Below are positions 15,143 through 18,352 of a stretch of DNA of 18,352 nt, in pieces (position 1 is the stretch's first letter; each line of letters starts with the position of its first letter). Source of the stretch: Chloroflexota bacterium (GTDB lineage: Bacteria > Chloroflexota > Dehalococcoidia > GIF9 > UBA5629); contig JAPLHL010000011.1 in the NCBI GenBank assembly GCA_026389655.1, forward strand, positions 1-18,352, in the 5' to 3' direction. The notes under the pieces were generated by a model. It saw nothing but the letters and a program-made list of their open reading frames with translations. It was not told the origin of the DNA and ran no database searches. Made by a program: the position numbers and the translations under genes.

Positions 15143-15160
15143 CCGTCTGCTGGCAGGCGG
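15143..15160 (+). terminator. Hairpin terminator after the metallophosphoesterase
   Basis: CCGTCTGC (15143-15150) and GCAGGCGG (15153-15160) form an 8-pair stem including one G-T pair, closed by a tight loop. It is followed by the T-rich GTATATTCTT. It lies between the stop at 15079 and the next promoter at 15169, where a terminator is expected. Confidence 0.55.
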
Positions 15161-15168
15161 GTATATTC

Positions 15169-15198
15169 TTGACAATCGAGTACGGTCGTTACTGGAAT
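15169..15198 (+). promoter_or_regulatory. Promoter for glpD
   Basis: A perfect TTGACA (15169-15174) with an 18-base spacer to TGGAAT (15193-15198, 4 of 6). The predicted transcript starts about 25 bases before ATG 15229. The weak -10 box suggests that an activator may be needed. Confidence 0.45.
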
Positions 15199-15228
15199 GT
15201 GACTTGAGGCTAAACACAAGGAGATACC

Positions 15229-16818
15229 ATGTGGTACAAAGGTTGGCGTGAACAAACCTGGTCAGCACTGAATCAACCCTGGGATTTAATAGTCATCGGG
15301 GGTGGTATAACCGGTGCTGGAGTTTTGAGACACGCTGTCGCTGCAGGACTGAAAACGCTGCTGGTGGAAGCCAACGATTTTTCCTCGGGGACATCGAGCC
15401 GGTCCTCCAAGCTGATCCACGGCGGTCTTCGCTATATTCTTAACAAGCAGTACAAGGTCACGCAAGAGTCTGTGCGTGAACGTGAGCGGTTGCTAAAGGA
15501 AGCTCCGCACCTCGTGACCAAGCTGGGTTTCGTATTTCCCAACTTCGGACGTTATCACATTAAAAGCAGCAAGATAGGCACAGTTATGTCGCTCTACGAT
15601 CTGATGGCGCCAAAATGGGACCATCGTGCTTACAGCAAAGAGATGATCTTAAAGGACTGCCCGCCGTTAAACACTGAGGGGTTGTTGAACGGCTACCTGT
15701 ATTACGATGCTGCCATGGATGATTGCCGAATTGTATTGCGGGTCATACGGGAGGCAGTCACAGCGGGCGGGACTGCTATTAATTATGCGAAAGTAGAAAA
15801 TATTTTACGTAACGGTAAAGGCCAGGTCTGCGGGGTGGTTTTGAAAGATACGGCCTCCCCCGGTGGCAATAGTGTTGAATTGCAGGCCAAGTCCGTAGTA
15901 AATGCGTCAGGCCCCTGGACAGATACAATCAGGCAATATATAGGGCAAGCTACCCGTTTGCGCAGGCTGCGCGGCAGTCACCTGATTTTTCCCCGTGAAA
16001 AATTGCCGATGTCGGTGGCGCTTACACTGCTGCATCCCAAAGATAACCGAGCTATGTTTGTCATCCCCTGGGAAGGAATCACAATGATCGGCACGACAGA
16101 TATAGACCATGACCCCGCGTTGGACAAGACATTCACCGAGCCTTTTGCCGGCCAGGACGAAATCGGATATCTGCTGGATGCCGCCGCCGTCCTTTTCCCC
16201 AATTTAAATCTGACGATCGACGATATGATTTCATCGTTTGCCGGATTGCGTCCCATAGTAAGAGGTGGGGCGGATTCTCCGGGTAAAGAGTCCAGGGCAC
16301 ATGCGTTGTGGAACGAAAATGGGCTGATTACTATTACGGGTGGAAAGTATACGACTTTTCGTATCATGTCGCGCCAGACAGTAGAGGCAGTTCTTAAACA
16401 ACTGGGCCAATCTCCATCATCAATAAAATTAAGCAGGATTATTGCACCGTTGCATAAGGTGACTGCTCCAAATATCGCTCGAAGTACGCTGGATTATCTT
16501 AATGGGCGCCACGGAAAAGATACCGCGGATTTGATAGCACTGGCCGGCGCCGGTGAATTGGAACGCATAGGGAACCTGCCTAACGTATGGGCGGAGCTGC
16601 GATGGGCAGCCAGGGATGAAGGCGTTGTTCACCTGGAGGATTTGCTGCTTCGCCGCGTCCGGATAGGTATGCTTCTTCCCGGTGGGGCAATGGACCAGAT
16701 GGAACGGATCCGCACGATCGTTCAGGCTGAGCTAGGCTGGAGTGATGAGCGCTGGCAGAAAGAAGTTACTGATTATTCCGGTACGTGGAAGACGTACTAC
16801 AGCCCGAACCCGGGATGA
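15229..16818 (+). CDS. glpD: FAD-dependent glycerol-3-phosphate dehydrogenase
   Basis: A 529-residue flavoprotein that oxidises sn-glycerol-3-phosphate to dihydroxyacetone phosphate and feeds electrons to quinone at the membrane. VIGGGITGAG (22-31) is the dinucleotide-binding motif for FAD. SSGTSSRSSKLIHGGLRY (52-69) is the GlpD-family signature that binds FAD and substrate. The C-terminal DAO_C domain is seen in RWAARDEGVVHLEDLLLRR. AAGGAG lies 5 bases before ATG 15229. Length is close to the usual 500-560. The alkyl-DHAP-synthase-like gene starts 51 bases downstream with its own strong ribosome site, so an operon is likely. That context suggests GlpD may supply DHAP for lipid synthesis as well as for glycerol catabolism. 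Confidence 0.93.
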   Translation: MWYKGWREQTWSALNQPWDLIVIGGGITGAGVLRHAVAAGLKTLLVEANDFSSGTSSRSSKLIHGGLRYILNKQYKVTQESVRERERLLKEAPHLVTKLGFVFPNFGRYHIKSSKIGTVMSLYDLMAPKWDHRAYSKEMILKDCPPLNTEGLLNGYLYYDAAMDDCRIVLRVIREAVTAGGTAINYAKVENILRNGKGQVCGVVLKDTASPGGNSVELQAKSVVNASGPWTDTIRQYIGQATRLRRLRGSHLIFPREKLPMSVALTLLHPKDNRAMFVIPWEGITMIGTTDIDHDPALDKTFTEPFAGQDEIGYLLDAAAVLFPNLNLTIDDMISSFAGLRPIVRGGADSPGKESRAHALWNENGLITITGGKYTTFRIMSRQTVEAVLKQLGQSPSSIKLSRIIAPLHKVTAPNIARSTLDYLNGRHGKDTADLIALAGAGELERIGNLPNVWAELRWAARDEGVVHLEDLLLRRVRIGMLLPGGAMDQMERIRTIVQAELGWSDERWQKEVTDYSGTWKTYYSPNPG

Positions 16819-16869
16819 TATTAATCATTGCAATCATTTTTCAACCGGGGCAGGTGACAGGAGGAGAAG

Positions 16870-18352
16870 ATGTCAGCCAAAGATGAATTTTATCCGAATT
16901 GGTATGAAAAGGAAGCTCCCGCCCGTTCTTTCCGCAGTTTGTTTAAATATGGAGACCCCAGGGGCTTCAAACATCCTAACCAGGGCATGTTTCACCTTAT
17001 CAAAGAAGCTTTTGGAATGACCGACCAGGATTTCAAGAATCCCGACCTTTGCATAGATGACCTTGATATCGAAGTCCCGGTAAAAATGCCGCAGGAACAT
17101 CTGGATGCATTTAGAAATATCGTTGGCAGTGATAACATCTGTACTGATACATATAATCGCACGAGGGCATCTTATGGAGGAGCAATGATCGATGCCCTGC
17201 GCTTGAGGCATAAGGTTGTGGAGAATCTGCCCGATCTTGTCGTGAGCCCGCGTGATCAGAAAGATATAGAAACGATCGTTAAATACTGCGATGAGAAGCG
17301 CATACCGCTTTATGTGGCTGGCGGCAACTCCAGCGTAACACGCGGAAAAGAGGCGGTCAAAGGCGGCGTCTGTCTGGATATGTGTGCACATATGAACAAG
17401 GTCATTTCTATTAGTGAGGTCAACCAGACGGTCACAGTGCAGCCCGGCATTATGGGCCCTGAGCTAGAAAAAATACTTAATAATGCGCCTGAGACACTAA
17501 AAACAAAACGCAATTATACGGTAGGCCATTTTCCTCAATCATTCGAACATTCAAGCGTAGGTGGTTGGGTTGTAACAAGGGGGGCCGGGCAGAATTCGAC
17601 CTATTATGGGAAGATTGAGGATATGGTTATTGCGCAGGAATATGTGACGCCAATTGGTAATTTCAAAACACTGGAGTTCCCGCGCTCTGCAACCGGACCG
17701 GATTTCGACCAGATAATGATCGGCAGTGAGGGTACCTTCGGGGTGCTTACCAGCGTGACGCTAAGATTATGCCGGTATATGCCAGGAAATCGCCGCCGGT
17801 ATGCTTACCTTTTTAAATCGTGGGAAAGCGCATTGACTGCCTGCCGGGAAGTTATGCAAGGGGAGTTTGGTTTGCCCTCGGTATTCCGGCTTTCTGATCC
17901 CGAGGAGACAGATGTTGCTATGCGCATGTATCATGTACACGGCACACCAGCAGATACACTGCTGCAGTCTATGGGCTATAAGCCTATGAAACGCTGTATG
18001 TTACTGGGAACATCGGATGGGGACAAGAACTTCACTAAACTGGTTGACAGCAAGGTGAGAAAAATATGCAGGAAGAACGGGGCCTTTGATCTTTCGATAG
18101 CAAGGGTCACACATGCATGGGAGAAGAGCCGTTTCACCGACCCCTTTATGCGTGAGGATTTGATGGACTATGGTATCCTGATAGATACGCTTGAATGTGC
18201 TGTAACATGGGAAAACCTCCCGAAAGTACATGCGGAGGTCAGGGCCCTTATAAAAGCACGCCCCAAAACGATCTGTATGACGCATCTTTCACATGCATAC
18301 CCGCAGGGCGGCAACCTGTATTTTATTTTTGTGGCGAAAATGCACGATATAA
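16870..18352 (+). CDS. Alkyl-DHAP synthase-like FAD-binding oxidase (partial at window end)
   Basis: The frame is open from ATG 16870 to the window end (494 residues seen). AGGAGG lies 5 bases before the start. It has a vanillyl-alcohol-oxidase-type FAD domain: SPRDQKDIETIVKYC and YVAGGNSSVTRG, then HSSVGGW (227-233) and GSEGTFGV (285-292). These are the FAD contacts that alkyl-DHAP synthase (AGPS) shares with other VAO-type flavoproteins. The RFTDPFMR and SHAYPQGGNLYF segments also fit AGPS. AGPS swaps the acyl chain of acyl-DHAP for a fatty alcohol, the first ether-lipid step. The C-terminal triple-His motif lies past the window end, so function cannot be confirmed. Other FAD oxidases (glycolate or lactate type) are the alternative. 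Confidence 0.82.
   Translation, partial: MSAKDEFYPNWYEKEAPARSFRSLFKYGDPRGFKHPNQGMFHLIKEAFGMTDQDFKNPDLCIDDLDIEVPVKMPQEHLDAFRNIVGSDNICTDTYNRTRASYGGAMIDALRLRHKVVENLPDLVVSPRDQKDIETIVKYCDEKRIPLYVAGGNSSVTRGKEAVKGGVCLDMCAHMNKVISISEVNQTVTVQPGIMGPELEKILNNAPETLKTKRNYTVGHFPQSFEHSSVGGWVVTRGAGQNSTYYGKIEDMVIAQEYVTPIGNFKTLEFPRSATGPDFDQIMIGSEGTFGVLTSVTLRLCRYMPGNRRRYAYLFKSWESALTACREVMQGEFGLPSVFRLSDPEETDVAMRMYHVHGTPADTLLQSMGYKPMKRCMLLGTSDGDKNFTKLVDSKVRKICRKNGAFDLSIARVTHAWEKSRFTDPFMREDLMDYGILIDTLECAVTWENLPKVHAEVRALIKARPKTICMTHLSHAYPQGGNLYFIFVAKMHDI

Noticed and set aside
15978..16367. 129-codon minus-strand ORF opposite glpD
   Set aside because: The glpD frame is intact and conserved here; the antisense translation is unremarkable.
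16873..17391. 172-codon minus-strand ORF opposite the last gene
   Set aside because: It is a shadow of the FAD-oxidase frame, which runs open from 16870 to the window end with family motifs.

Overview
The window looks like a chromosomal stretch from a bacterium of moderate G+C, roughly half by eye. Genes are mostly single or in pairs on alternating strands, with short gaps. A glycyl radical enzyme with its activase, a C_GCAxxG_C_C protein, a three-cysteine ferredoxin and an IscA/HesB-like protein with a Cys-rich tail fit an anaerobic or subsurface organism. My best guess is Chloroflexota (Dehalococcoidia-like). That is inference from gene content only; no rRNA or marker gene is present.

Layout. 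(1) 2-1076: the C-terminal end of a glycyl radical enzyme, then its radical-SAM activase. (2) 1077-3777: an A+T-rich insert that begins directly after the activase stop codon with a remnant of a tyrosine-recombinase C-terminus. It continues with a frameshifted gene of unknown function, a small zinc-ribbon gene and a 579-residue DUF262-DUF1524 (GmrSD/type IV restriction-like) protein. A hairpin closes the block. (3) 3828-4795, minus strand: a C_GCAxxG_C_C protein and a DinB-like protein. (4) 4994-7049: a CaCA-type cation exchanger convergent with a PiT phosphate transporter. (5) 7311-9246: an MFS transporter, a small ferredoxin and a small membrane protein. (6) 9525-10594: an IscA/HesB-like protein with a Cys-rich tail, overlapping tail to tail with an AlkD-family DNA glycosylase gene. 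(7) 10746-13512: a lipoprotein serpin convergent with a PAS-PAS-HD-GYP c-di-GMP phosphodiesterase. (8) 13688-15079: a lipoprotein metallophosphoesterase. (9) 15229-18352: FAD-dependent glycerol-3-phosphate dehydrogenase (glpD), then an alkyl-DHAP-synthase-like FAD oxidase cut by the window end.

How the genes fit together. The clearest functional pairs are the glycyl radical enzyme with its activase, and GlpD (makes DHAP) with the alkyl-DHAP-synthase homologue (uses acyl-DHAP in ether-lipid synthesis). The island is the most likely place for an undescribed system: a probable anti-phage nuclease preceded by two unfamiliar small genes and bounded on the left by an integrase scar. The rest looks like ordinary transport, signalling and repair genes. 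Several recognisable sigma-70-type promoters are present, including one that would give a nearly leaderless alkD-like mRNA.
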